From Lachnospiraceae bacterium (GTDB lineage: Bacteria; Bacillota; Clostridia; Lachnospirales; Lachnospiraceae), in contig JAEEMP010000031.1 of assembly GCA_016283275.1 (NCBI GenBank), positions 1 through 37,317 on the forward strand: a stretch of 37,317 nucleotides of DNA. The letters run 5' to 3'. Positions 1 to 8,936 of the stretch are shown piece after piece. The notes under the pieces are model-generated. The model did no database searches, had not been told where the DNA came from, and saw nothing but the letters and a program-made list of their open reading frames with translations. Positions within the stretch are counted from its first letter, which is position 1. The number at the start of each line of letters is the position of its first letter. The position numbers were made by a program, and so were the translations under genes.

Positions 1-521
1 GCATGTATAAGCTCATCTCTGTCGATCTTTTGTCCGCGCCTTATCGAAACGGCCATCGCCCTGAATTCTTTGGGACTTCCCAATCCGTATATACAGGACA
101 CCGAAGATATCACTATTACATCTTTTCGTTCCGAAAGCGAAGCAGTGGCGGAAAGTCTTAATCTGTCGATCTCGTCGTTTATCGAAGAATCCTTTTCTAT
201 ATACGTATCCGTCTGAGCGATATATGCTTCGGGCTGGTAATAATCATAGTAGGACACAAAATACTCTACGGCGTTCTCGGGAAAGAATTCCTTCATCTCA
301 GCAAAAAGCTGTGCGGCAAGTGTCTTGTTGTGAGCCAGTATTATCGTGGGCTTATTAAGAGCTGCTATGACATTGGCCATGGTAAATGTTTTACCCGAAC
401 CGGTTACTCCGAGCAGTGTTTCACACTGATTCCCTTCACGAAAACCGGCCACAAGCTTTTCAATAGCTTGTGGCTGGTCGCCTGTCGGTTCGTATTCGGA
501 ATGAAGTACAAAATGATCCAT
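1..521 (-). CDS. uvrB: UvrABC excinuclease subunit B, 5' part (runs off the window)
   Basis: This is the first 173 codons of UvrB, the DNA helicase-like subunit of nucleotide excision repair that receives damaged DNA from UvrA and recruits UvrC. The translation starts [20 protein letters not shown], carries the Walker A motif GVTGSGKT at about residues 38-45, the [14 protein letters not shown] helicase segment and the damage-binding beta-hairpin region [15 protein letters not shown], all diagnostic for UvrB. The 3' end lies beyond base 1. The ATG (519-521) shares one base with the stop codon of the upstream membrane protein (TAATG), and an AAAGG ribosome-binding sequence sits 7 nt before it, so uvrB is translated as the last visible gene of the envelope cluster operon. 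It is therefore probably at least partly dependent on that operon's transcription. Confidence 0.96.
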   Translation of the reverse strand, partial: MDHFVLHSEYEPTGDQPQAIEKLVAGFREGNQCETLLGVTGSGKTFTMANVIAALNKPTIILAHNKTLAAQLFAEMKEFFPENAVEYFVSYYDYYQPEAYIAQTDTYIEKDSSINDEIDRLRLSATASLSERKDVIVISSVSCIYGLGSPKEFRAMAVSIRRGQKIDRDELIH

Positions 522-3076
522 TATTCTGCCTTTCCAAGCTTAATCCTGTCCGAGACAAAGATAATTGCAAGCCCCAAAACAACAGAAACCGATACTGTAC
601 AGATAAACGGTATGGGTCCGAAAGTTTTTCCGTTATACAATAACATATATACGACAGTCCATACCCAAAGGTGCACAAAGTAAATATGCGTACTGAGCCT
701 TCGTAACAACGGCCATATTTTGCTGTCCGGAAGTTTAAGGTTGATCCCTATAAACAATAAACCGAGGCTTTCGAAGAACATCGGTACATCTCCGAATCTT
801 CCCAAAAGCGAAAACAGATATCCGATAAGCAAAAGAACGATCCCGCTTTTGATACTTCCTTTTCTTTTACTCAGATATACACCGAGCGGAAGAATGGCAA
901 CACCGCGAAGAATACGCCCGTTTCCAAAAGAATATTTTAAGAATATACGTATACCGTCTGCAAGCGGTCCGCCGATATTGCCCTCAGCCATATAGTCAAG
1001 AAAATAACCGATAAGAAAGATCAGAACACAGCATATGATCCATACGCTTTCTTTGACATTTATCTTTAGCATAAGGATCACAAAGAAACATGCAACAATA
1101 CTTGAAAGCAAATACCATAATATCCAGGAATTGAAGTGTTCACCGGTAAAGATCAGCCCTTGTATGTAATCCCATATAGCGACTGACGGTCTGTAATGGT
1201 TGTTTATATAATTATATACAGCTAACGGTAAATATACTATCGTCCAGATCATATAAAGTTTAAAAAGCTTCTTTATATAATCCGTGATTACCTTTTTCTT
1301 TTCCTCATAAGTATTCAATGTGAGAAGTTTTCTTCCCAGAAGAAAACCTGCCGCCAGAAAAAAGAAGCCGACAGCGGAATTGATAAACCCGTCAACAGGC
1401 GTAAACGATCCGTATTTATCGATCAGAAAAACATGCGGTATTGTGTGAATAGCCACAACAGCGATCGCCATTATCATCTTTATAAGGTCGATCCCGGGAT
1501 ATTTTCTTTTTTGAACGTTCGTATTTGAAAGATATTCCTTAATCCTTTCAAAATCGAGTGCTCCGCATCTTTCGCACAATTCATATAAGCAATATGCTCC
1601 GAACGGAATAAGCATAAGATATGCGGGAAATACGTATCTTGTCTTGGCTTCCCAGATTATACTGAAAAGATAATTCCCGAAAACCACTATCATCGGAGCA
1701 TATAGTTTTAAACATTCATTCTCTTTCTTCTTAACAGACAAAAAGAGTTTTCCGAAAACCGCTCCGTATATGAGAATCTGAAATATCTTCGTGATCCATG
1801 CAAGATTCCACCATGCCTTTTCACTTTCAAACATCAATTTTCCGAAAGCCGGTTGGCCTTCGGCTTCGTGGCTGCATATCATGTTAAGGCTTTGATACAT
1901 GGGAGTATTCCACTGATAATTGATCTTTCTGTAATAAAAATCAAGTGTATACAGCGGGTGTCTTGCCATATAACCGAGAACACCTCTGATATCCGCTTTT
2001 GAAACTTCTGATGTCATTTCCGCATCATAATCACATTCCACAAATTTGATCTGATGATAGAAATTGCACCAACCCGCATTACCGTCATCGTCATTGAAAC
2101 CCATGGCAACGGTTGCAACAAACGGTACCGAATCAAAACCTCCCTGCATATAATCCCGATATATCCGATAATTCAGTTTTGTAAAAAGATATGTTCCCGC
2201 TATGATTAATGCCATCAGAATAAGGCTGCTTCTTCTTTTGTCCTTATCAAAAAGACACACAATCAGATAGATCAGCATAGCCACAACAGTTATGAGGGCA
2301 TAACTTTTTACCAGATAATTGAGCCCGCACACGATAAACACAAGTATAAATTTCCATAGCTTTGGCTTGCTTATACACTCAAACATCAAATATATTGCAA
2401 ACATACTCAAAGCCGCATACGGAATGTCGCCGTATATCATAGGTGTGTAAAAATAGAGCGGCAGGCATAAAAACATAAGCACACAATAAAAAAACCGTAC
2501 CTTGGAAGATTTATCTTCCGATACGATGTGCTTTATTATTCCTGAACCCGATGCCGTGATAAGAACAACATCAAGTGCAAGAACAATTGCAAAAATCCTG
2601 TAATTGCCGTCTCCGAATATTTTGCCCATAATCCTTACAACGGTTACAAAACCAAGCTGATAAGGAAAATAGGTCATATAGGAATCTTCCAGAAAAGGTT
2701 CCTGAACTCCTGTATTGATCCTTTCCGCAAACTCAAGCACAAACTTCGCATCAGATTGAGGATAATTCTGTGCACATATTATCCATAAAACGGAAATGAC
2801 ATACATAAGAGCGCAGGTGACACCCGTGATAATGCGTATATCAAATCTTGATAAAAATCTGTCATAAAGTTTGCTCAGACCGATGAATAGCGAAAAAGAC
2901 AAAAGAAGCATCAAAAAAATATAAAAAGGATTATTGGGAACAAGAATGACCCTTTCGTCGTATATGGAAAGATTGATCCCCGTATATGCTATCCCCACGA
3001 CAAATAATCCCGCAAACATTATAAAAAGCAGGATCCTTATTATCTTTGCATATGTGGTATCTTTTAAAAAATTCAT
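521..3076 (-). CDS. Polytopic membrane glycosyltransferase (GT39/GT-C-like) fused to acyltransferase family 3 domain
   Basis: An 851-aa integral membrane protein with two halves. Residues about 1-490 contain many hydrophobic helices and a first large loop with [11 protein letters not shown], followed by YFPYQLGFV, as in GT-C fold glycosyltransferases that use polyprenyl-phosphate sugars. Residues about 523-851 form an Acyl_transf_3 (OafA/WecH-type) domain that begins [20 protein letters not shown], with the family's conserved membrane histidine, and continues with [15 protein letters not shown]. The family moves acyl groups onto extracytoplasmic sugars or similar acceptors. The ATG has a GGGAG ribosome-binding site. 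It lies 15 nt after the Mur ligase gene and overlaps uvrB by 1 nt. Role inferred: adds a sugar and/or acyl group to the surface product of the cluster. The acceptor is unknown, and each half could also be regulatory or scaffolding. Confidence 0.85.
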   Translation of the reverse strand: MNFLKDTTYAKIIRILLFIMFAGLFVVGIAYTGINLSIYDERVILVPNNPFYIFLMLLLSFSLFIGLSKLYDRFLSRFDIRIITGVTCALMYVISVLWIICAQNYPQSDAKFVLEFAERINTGVQEPFLEDSYMTYFPYQLGFVTVVRIMGKIFGDGNYRIFAIVLALDVVLITASGSGIIKHIVSEDKSSKVRFFYCVLMFLCLPLYFYTPMIYGDIPYAALSMFAIYLMFECISKPKLWKFILVFIVCGLNYLVKSYALITVVAMLIYLIVCLFDKDKRRSSLILMALIIAGTYLFTKLNYRIYRDYMQGGFDSVPFVATVAMGFNDDDGNAGWCNFYHQIKFVECDYDAEMTSEVSKADIRGVLGYMARHPLYTLDFYYRKINYQWNTPMYQSLNMICSHEAEGQPAFGKLMFESEKAWWNLAWITKIFQILIYGAVFGKLFLSVKKKENECLKLYAPMIVVFGNYLFSIIWEAKTRYVFPAYLMLIPFGAYCLYELCERCGALDFERIKEYLSNTNVQKRKYPGIDLIKMIMAIAVVAIHTIPHVFLIDKYGSFTPVDGFINSAVGFFFLAAGFLLGRKLLTLNTYEEKKKVITDYIKKLFKLYMIWTIVYLPLAVYNYINNHYRPSVAIWDYIQGLIFTGEHFNSWILWYLLSSIVACFFVILMLKINVKESVWIICCVLIFLIGYFLDYMAEGNIGGPLADGIRIFLKYSFGNGRILRGVAILPLGVYLSKRKGSIKSGIVLLLIGYLFSLLGRFGDVPMFFESLGLLFIGINLKLPDSKIWPLLRRLSTHIYFVHLWVWTVVYMLLYNGKTFGPIPFICTVSVSVVLGLAIIFVSDRIKLGKAE

Positions 3077-3091
3077 ATGTAACTCCCGGAA

Positions 3092-4534
3092 CTATTTGCT
3101 AAAACCCATCTCCTTAAGTACCAGTTCGGCTCGTTCAATATCATTTAATCGTTCAACGGGTTTGCCCATCGTCATCATATAACGCTCAGCCCCTTTGCCT
3201 AAGATCAATATCGTATCTCCGGGTTCTGCGTCCTTTATAGCCTTTGTGATCGCTTCATCACGATCCACGATAAGCTCATAGTTTGTAGCCTCGGGAACCG
3301 TTGAGACCATCGTTTCCACAAGCATCTTGGGATCCTCAAATCTGGCATCCTCAATGGTAAAGTAATTATAATCCGCATTCTTTGTACAATACTCTGCCAT
3401 ATCGGTCCTTCTGAACAGGTCTCTCGAACCGCCCGCGCCCACCACGATCTTAATCTTTCCGTCGGTCAACGTGCTTCTTATATATTCCACAAGGTTCTTT
3501 ACCGAGTTGGCCGTATGAGCATAATCAACGATCACTTTAAAAGGCTGTCCCAGATCTATCACGGTCTGTCTTGCCTCAACGGGTTTTAACCTGCCTACGC
3601 AGCGTATTATATCCCGTGGCTCGAAGCCGAAATGATTAAGACACCCCACAACGGCCATTATATTGTATACGTTAAATCTTCCGGAAAGCGGACTTTCAAC
3701 CTTGTACGTGCCGAGTTTTCCCGTCATGGTAAAACTTAAGTGATTGTATTCTACCACAATATCCTTTGCATTAATATCGGCCTTCTCATTTATACCGTAT
3801 GTAAGAACGGGTGCATTGGCATGCTTGATAAAAAGATGGGCATAAGCATCATCGGCGTTTATTACGCATAATCCGGTCGACTTCGTGTATTCCATGAGTT
3901 TACACTTTGCTTCGGCATATTTATCCATTGTTCCGAATATATCAAGCGCATCCCTTGTAAGGTTTGTAAATATGCTTGCGTCAAAAGAAACCCCGGCCAT
4001 TTTTCCGGTTCCGAGTCTTTCGCCCGTCGCTTCCATGGAGACATATTCACAGCCGTCCTCCTGAAAACCGTCAAGAGCTGTAAACAGTTCTTCCTGCAGG
4101 GGAGTCGTATAGTCATTTTCCTGTGTATAATGCTCACTTCTTATTCCGTTTGTCCCTATGTATCCGGTTTTGTATCCCATCATATTAAGAATCTGGAACA
4201 TCATTTCGGAAGTTGTTGTTTTACCGTCCGTTCCGGTAACACCTATCATCGTAAGCTGACCCAAAGGTGCCCCGTAAAACCTGTTAAGTATCTCGTTCAT
4301 TGCCTTCTGAGAATCCTTAACCACGATCTGCGGAACGCTTAAGCCCTCTATTTCATGCTCGCATATGACCGCAACGGCACCGTTTTCGACGGCACTTTTC
4401 GCATATTCATGTCCGTCAACCGTAAGTCCTTTAACTGCGACGAACAAAATTCCCGCACCCTTCGTGCGGGAATCATCCGTTATTTTGTTGATCTCAATAT
4501 CGTATTCACAAGGAATCAGTTCTTTTAATCTCAT
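3092..4534 (-). CDS. Divergent MurE-like Mur ligase
   Basis: A 480-aa protein with the three-domain Mur ligase layout. The N-terminal UDP-MurNAc-binding motifs are kept (DDSRTKGAGILFVAVKG, residues 20-36; DYTTP, 141-145), as are the P-loop GTDGKTT (101-107), the lysine of YAEAK (Lys210, the position carbamylated in MurE), and VDYAHT (336-341). Several MurE signatures differ: SSHAL is SMEATGERL (166-174), the DHLDYHGT block is DALDIFGT, GKGHE is GKGAE (446-450), and the amino-acid-selecting DNPR loop is EDAR (395-398). It should ligate an amino acid to a UDP-MurNAc-peptide-like acceptor using ATP, but probably not as ordinary meso-DAP-adding MurE. The ATG overlaps the aminotransferase stop codon (ATGA), so translation is coupled. 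It could still be the only MurE of the cell; the window cannot tell. Confidence 0.9.
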   Translation of the reverse strand: MRLKELIPCEYDIEINKITDDSRTKGAGILFVAVKGLTVDGHEYAKSAVENGAVAVICEHEIEGLSVPQIVVKDSQKAMNEILNRFYGAPLGQLTMIGVTGTDGKTTTSEMMFQILNMMGYKTGYIGTNGIRSEHYTQENDYTTPLQEELFTALDGFQEDGCEYVSMEATGERLGTGKMAGVSFDASIFTNLTRDALDIFGTMDKYAEAKCKLMEYTKSTGLCVINADDAYAHLFIKHANAPVLTYGINEKADINAKDIVVEYNHLSFTMTGKLGTYKVESPLSGRFNVYNIMAVVGCLNHFGFEPRDIIRCVGRLKPVEARQTVIDLGQPFKVIVDYAHTANSVKNLVEYIRSTLTDGKIKIVVGAGGSRDLFRRTDMAEYCTKNADYNYFTIEDARFEDPKMLVETMVSTVPEATNYELIVDRDEAITKAIKDAEPGDTILILGKGAERYMMTMGKPVERLNDIERAELVLKEMGFSK

Positions 4535-5805
4535 ATATTTTTATCCAATTCTTCTTCTATAGATTCTCTTATAATATCAAGGCCCTTAAACAATTCATGC
4601 TCGATGATCGTAAGCGGAGGCAAGATCTTAAGAACGGCATCTTTTCTGCCGGCTCTTTCGATGATAAGTCCCTTATCGAAGCATCTGTCGGCAATTCTGT
4701 GTGACAGATCGGGATCGTCAAACTTGCCGAAATCTATTCCCCAGATAAGACCTATTCCTCTTAAGCTTATACGGCTGTCCATGGGAAGTATTTCCTTTTC
4801 GACATACTCTTTTACAAGTGCACCTTTCCTTATGGTTTCCCCGCTTATATCATGCTCGACATTGAATTCGATCGCTTTCTTTGCTGCCACAAAAGCAACC
4901 TGATTGCCTCTGAATGTTCCGTTATGCTCCGCGGGTTTCCAGATATCAAGATCTTCTCTTATAAGAAGAAGCGACATGGGGAATCCGTAACCGCCGATCG
5001 ATTTGCTTAATGTCACCATATCGGGCTTTAAGCCGGCTCTTTCAAATGAAAAGAAAGTACCCGTTCTTGAACAGCCCACCTGAATGTCATCAACCACAAG
5101 AAGGATATCGTTATCGTGGCAGATCTTCTCAAGTCTCTTAAGCCATTCAATGCTAGCCACATATATACCGCCTTCTGCCTGTACGGTCTCCACAAATACA
5201 GCTGCAGGCTTCTCAACTCCCGAATGGTCGTCATGGATTATCGTCTCAAGATAATCAAGTGAATCAAGCTTTGTATGGAATCCGCTCTCATATGGTATAA
5301 ACGTAACATTATCAAGCGAAACACCCGCTCCGTCACGGCTTGTGCGATCAGTAGTAAGTGCAAGGCTCCCTAAAGTCATACCGTGAAAAGCTCCCATAAA
5401 CGCTATAACATTTGATCGTTTCGTGTTCTTTCTCGCAAGCTTAAGGGCCGCTTCCACAGCATTTGTACCGGTAGAACCGCAAAACATCACTTTGTAGGCA
5501 AGGCCTTTGGGGTCTAATATCTTCTCTTTAAAAGTCTTTAAAAAATCTGCCTTGGCAACGGTATACATATCCATAGCATGCGAAATATTGTCCTTTAAAA
5601 GATAATCAATGACCTCGCTCTTGATCTCTCCGTTATTGTGTCCGTAATTAAGAGCACCGCAACCTGCCAGGAAATCCACATATGCATTGCCCTGCTCATC
5701 ATAGATCGTAGAATTCTTGGCTGTTGCAAAGACAACCGGGAATTTTCTGCAATATGATCTTACCTGTGACTCGTTATCTTCTATAATCTTTTTTAAATCA
5801 CTCAT
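4531..5805 (-). CDS. Class III PLP aminotransferase, EctB/Dat type (2,4-diaminobutyrate aminotransferase)
   Basis: A 424-aa fold-type I aminotransferase. Motifs match the EctB/Dat group: STGTNAVEAALKLAR (phosphate cup, from about 111), GAFHGMTLGSLA, VETVQAEGGIYVAS, VVDDIQVGCSRTG with the PLP-nitrogen aspartate near 239, TLSKSIGGYG with the Schiff-base lysine at 268, and HNGTFRGNQVAF. That family interconverts L-aspartate-4-semialdehyde plus glutamate with L-2,4-diaminobutyrate plus 2-oxoglutarate. No ectA or ectC lies nearby, so ectoine is not the expected product; diaminobutyrate as a building block for the adjacent ligases is the better reading. It sits 15 nt after asnB, and its stop codon overlaps the start of the Mur ligase. 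Related substrates such as ornithine or GABA cannot be excluded from sequence alone. Confidence 0.88.
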   Translation of the reverse strand: MSDLKKIIEDNESQVRSYCRKFPVVFATAKNSTIYDEQGNAYVDFLAGCGALNYGHNNGEIKSEVIDYLLKDNISHAMDMYTVAKADFLKTFKEKILDPKGLAYKVMFCGSTGTNAVEAALKLARKNTKRSNVIAFMGAFHGMTLGSLALTTDRTSRDGAGVSLDNVTFIPYESGFHTKLDSLDYLETIIHDDHSGVEKPAAVFVETVQAEGGIYVASIEWLKRLEKICHDNDILLVVDDIQVGCSRTGTFFSFERAGLKPDMVTLSKSIGGYGFPMSLLLIREDLDIWKPAEHNGTFRGNQVAFVAAKKAIEFNVEHDISGETIRKGALVKEYVEKEILPMDSRISLRGIGLIWGIDFGKFDDPDLSHRIADRCFDKGLIIERAGRKDAVLKILPPLTIIEHELFKGLDIIRESIEEELDKNI

Positions 5806-5820
5806 GAATCTCTTACTCTC

Positions 5821-7692
5821 CTAAACGTAACTGGGTTTTTCCGGTACCTTATTGTTTATAAAGTATATTTCGTACCAGATCAAAAATGCATATATCGTAT
5901 AAATCTTTCTGCCGTTATTCCATCTTCCCGAATGGTGTTCTTCCAAAAGATGCATAAGCTTATCCTTCTCAAAGAATTCGGATACCCAATCCTTTTCGAA
6001 GGTTTCTTTTACCTTTTGGTACCACTTATCTTCCCTGATCCAATCTTTAAAAGGAACCAGGAATCCCAGCTTTTTACGCTTTGCCCATTCCTCGGGTATG
6101 GTCTTGTTGGCTGCTTTTCTGAAAGCATATTTGGTTATGTAGTTATGAATTATATACTTAAGCGGAATCTCTTCGCTTACTTTAAACACTTCTTTGTCAA
6201 GGAACGGAACCCTTAACTCAAGTGAGTTGGCCATAGTCATCTTGTCGGCCTTTAATAAAATGTCATACGGAAGCCATAAATGCATATCCATGTACATTTT
6301 CTTTAAAAGTTCGGGCTTATCCGCTATTTCTTCATAAATGGGTCGTGTAACATCCTGATATCTTGTTTTGCTCTTAAATTCGGGTTTAAGAAGTGCATCC
6401 GCTTCCTCGTTGTTCATGATGAACGCCTGTCCGATATAAGAATCCTCAAGCTTGTAACCGGCTTTTATAAGAAAATGCCTGCCCTTCATCTTGGGCATCC
6501 TTAAAGCTATCTTTCTGTTGAAAGCTCTTATCGGATACGGAAGCTTCATGTATCGTTCGTATTCCTTAGGGGTTTCGTACTCGTAATATCCTCCGAAAAG
6601 TTCATCCGCGCCCTCTCCGGAAAGCACGACCTTAACCTCTTTTGATGCCATATTTGCAAGATAATAAAGCGGAACAGCGGAAAGATTTGCATGAGGCTCA
6701 TCCGAGTGATATTGCACGGTGGGCAGAATGTCAAAGAACATCTCGGGCGTAATATCTTTTTGTTTGTGTTTCATACCGAGAATATCGCAAAGTCCCTTTG
6801 CATCACCGATCTCGTTAAACCCGGGAGCGGTTATGTCTCCCGCAAAACCTACGGTAAACGCTTTATCCACATTGGCGTTTGCGACTATATAACTTGAATC
6901 CACACCGCTTGATAAGAATGCACCGACTTCCACATCACTTATCTTGTGATATTCGATGCTGGACTTCATGATGTTGTTTATCTTATCCACCACGGTATCA
7001 AGGTCGTCATTGTTGTTTCTGTACTCGATCTTAAAATACTGCTTAATATCCATTTTCCCGTCTTTATACACAAAACAGTGACCGGGATTTAACTTATGAA
7101 CATCGTTAAAGAAAGTATCCGTAGGAACGGAATACTGAAACATAAGATAGGTTTTTAAAGCTTCCCTGTTGAGTTCTTTCTTGAAATCCGGATGATGTAA
7201 AAAGGCCTTTATCTCGGAACCGTACATAAAAAGCTTATCGCCCGTATAATAGTAAAAAGGCTTTATTCCGAACGGATCTCTTGCTCCGAACAGTTCGTTT
7301 TTGTTTCTGTCCCAGATCACAAAGCCGAACATACCGCGAAGCTTATTGACCACATCCGTGCCGTATTCCTCGTATGCATGGATAATGACCTCGGTATCGG
7401 AATTGGTACTAAAAACGTGGCCTGCCTTTATAAGATCCTCTTTGATCTCCTTGTAATTGTATATCTCGCCGTTAAAGTTGATCACAAGTGACTTATCTTC
7501 GTTAAAAAGCGGCTGATCGCCAAGGCTTAAGTCGATTATCGAAAGACGTCTGAAACCCATGGCGATATTATCGTCGGTAAAAAAACCTTCGCCGTCGGGT
7601 CCCCTGTGTTTGATGGAATCGGCCATTTCGTGGATGATCGGCTCTTTTTGTGTCTTTGTTAAATTATCTATAAAACCTGCAAATCCGCACAT
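5821..7692 (-). CDS. asnB: Glutamine-hydrolysing asparagine synthetase-type amidotransferase
   Basis: A 623-aa, full-length AsnB-family protein. The N-terminal class II glutamine amidotransferase domain starts MCGFAGF with the nucleophile Cys2 and includes RRLSIIDL, NFNGEIYNY and the SDTEVI segment. The C-terminal ATP-pyrophosphatase domain has FLSSGVDSSYI (PP-loop), VVLSGEGADELFGGY and LELRVPFLD. The family transfers glutamine ammonia to an adenylated carboxylate: aspartate in housekeeping enzymes, but peptidoglycan carboxylates (meso-DAP or D-Asp side groups) in LtsA/AsnB1/AsnH-type members. Located between an ATP-grasp ligase and a diaminobutyrate aminotransferase gene, a specialised amidation role is plausible, though plain asparagine synthesis is possible. 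The ATG has a GGGAG ribosome-binding site. Confidence 0.93.
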   Translation of the reverse strand: MCGFAGFIDNLTKTQKEPIIHEMADSIKHRGPDGEGFFTDDNIAMGFRRLSIIDLSLGDQPLFNEDKSLVINFNGEIYNYKEIKEDLIKAGHVFSTNSDTEVIIHAYEEYGTDVVNKLRGMFGFVIWDRNKNELFGARDPFGIKPFYYYTGDKLFMYGSEIKAFLHHPDFKKELNREALKTYLMFQYSVPTDTFFNDVHKLNPGHCFVYKDGKMDIKQYFKIEYRNNNDDLDTVVDKINNIMKSSIEYHKISDVEVGAFLSSGVDSSYIVANANVDKAFTVGFAGDITAPGFNEIGDAKGLCDILGMKHKQKDITPEMFFDILPTVQYHSDEPHANLSAVPLYYLANMASKEVKVVLSGEGADELFGGYYEYETPKEYERYMKLPYPIRAFNRKIALRMPKMKGRHFLIKAGYKLEDSYIGQAFIMNNEEADALLKPEFKSKTRYQDVTRPIYEEIADKPELLKKMYMDMHLWLPYDILLKADKMTMANSLELRVPFLDKEVFKVSEEIPLKYIIHNYITKYAFRKAANKTIPEEWAKRKKLGFLVPFKDWIREDKWYQKVKETFEKDWVSEFFEKDKLMHLLEEHHSGRWNNGRKIYTIYAFLIWYEIYFINNKVPEKPSYV

Positions 7693-7709
7693 TTGATTTC
7701 TCCCGGTTT

Positions 7710-8936
7710 TTAAATTGTATGCTTGTTCTTTTTGTATTTCTTTTTATAATTAAATGCTCTTAATATCAGATAGAACTTATGCTTAAAAGATTTCTCGCCC
7801 TTATATTTTAATGGATCGACTTTTCTTCTTTCTTTCCAGAGTTTAAGCGCCTCGGCTTTGTATTCCTCGTCTTTTACATACTTTTTTAAAACGCTCTTAG
7901 GCACCATTGAAAGAAGAACTTCATCTTTCAGAAGCAAAAACTCGTTTTCCTTGCCGCCGAACACATCGTCCACCAATGTTGTGATGAGGTTGTGTCCGAG
8001 TGCGCACAGATAGTAGCTTGAACGCGCCTGACGGGGATTTATCTCAAGAACCTTAAATGTTTTATCGCGCCTGTCGTATTTTAAGTCAAATTCCGCAAAT
8101 CCGTTATAACCGATATTTTCAAGGAATGATTTAAGTTCGTTTACGGTCTCCTCCGTACCTCCGAAAGTATTGAAACCGTTGATGAGAACCGTACAGTTAC
8201 CGATCGCAGAGGGCGAATGTTCCTGAAGTCCTATACGTGCAAAACTTGCAAGCTCGGCCTTTCCTTTAGTATTTACATAGAATACACAGTCAAAAAGATA
8301 TGAATCATCGCCGGGTATAAACTCCTGGACAATAAGAGTATCTTTGTATCCCGATGACTTGACCTTATTTATAAAATTAACGGCATTGTCCGGTGTTGTG
8401 GCTTTAAATACTTTGGGCTGTCCCGGAAAAGGGTGCTTTCCGTATTCTATTCCGTTACTCGGCTTGATTATAAGCGGATAATACATATCCGACGGAATCG
8501 GCTCAGTCTTTTCTTCCGTGCAATTATAATAAAGCGTCTTTGCAAACTTAAGACCGGCTCTTCCAAAAGCTCTGTAGAAGGTTTCTTTTACCAAAAATGC
8601 ATTTACGATCTTAAGGCTCGGACAGTTAAAGACGAACCAATCGGACAGTTTCTCGGCATTTTCGGTAAGAAGCCGCACATATACGTCGTGACAGGGAACG
8701 AGCAATATCTTCTCTCCGTCGAATTTAAGCTTTCCGTAATCCGAAAGAGCATTTACAAATCCTTCCGGAGTCTTAAGGTCCGGATGATATGTTATATTGA
8801 CTATCGAAGAAAACTGAGTAAAACGAATAGGCTCCGTCGCGATCACATCAACATTTTCACCGTAGGCTTCGTGATAACACCTTGCCATGTAGTAAGTATT
8901 CATATCCGAGCCTATAAGGCACACCTTGTGGTTCAT
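7710..8936 (-). CDS. ATP-grasp carboxylate-amine ligase (D-aspartate ligase-like)
   Basis: A 408-aa protein with an N-terminal Rossmann-like pre-ATP-grasp segment (KVCLIGSDMNTYYMAR, residues 4-19), the ATP-binding lysine region YPLIIKPSNG (153-162), the hinge motif IVQEFIPGDDSYL (202-214) and the metal-binding end motif FKVLEINPRQARSS (294-307). This is the ATP-grasp layout of carboxylate-amine ligases such as Asl-type D-aspartate ligases, which build peptidoglycan side bridges. The tail (about 370-408) is very basic (YKKKYKKNK), which may help it reach anionic membrane or nucleotide substrates. The ATG follows the racemase stop codon with no gap, using an AAGGAG site inside the racemase coding end, so the two are tightly coupled. 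Family is clear; substrate is inferred. Confidence 0.85.
   Translation of the reverse strand: MNHKVCLIGSDMNTYYMARCYHEAYGENVDVIATEPIRFTQFSSIVNITYHPDLKTPEGFVNALSDYGKLKFDGEKILLVPCHDVYVRLLTENAEKLSDWFVFNCPSLKIVNAFLVKETFYRAFGRAGLKFAKTLYYNCTEEKTEPIPSDMYYPLIIKPSNGIEYGKHPFPGQPKVFKATTPDNAVNFINKVKSSGYKDTLIVQEFIPGDDSYLFDCVFYVNTKGKAELASFARIGLQEHSPSAIGNCTVLINGFNTFGGTEETVNELKSFLENIGYNGFAEFDLKYDRRDKTFKVLEINPRQARSSYYLCALGHNLITTLVDDVFGGKENEFLLLKDEVLLSMVPKSVLKKYVKDEEYKAEALKLWKERRKVDPLKYKGEKSFKHKFYLILRAFNYKKKYKKNKHTI

Noticed and set aside
3092-4534. MurT of the MurT/GatD amidation system
   Set aside because: No GatD partner, no Cys4 zinc ribbon and the C-terminal Mur ligase motifs fit MurE better.
4531-5805. 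Ectoine biosynthesis
   Set aside because: Only an EctB-type gene is present; no ectA or ectC in the neighbourhood.
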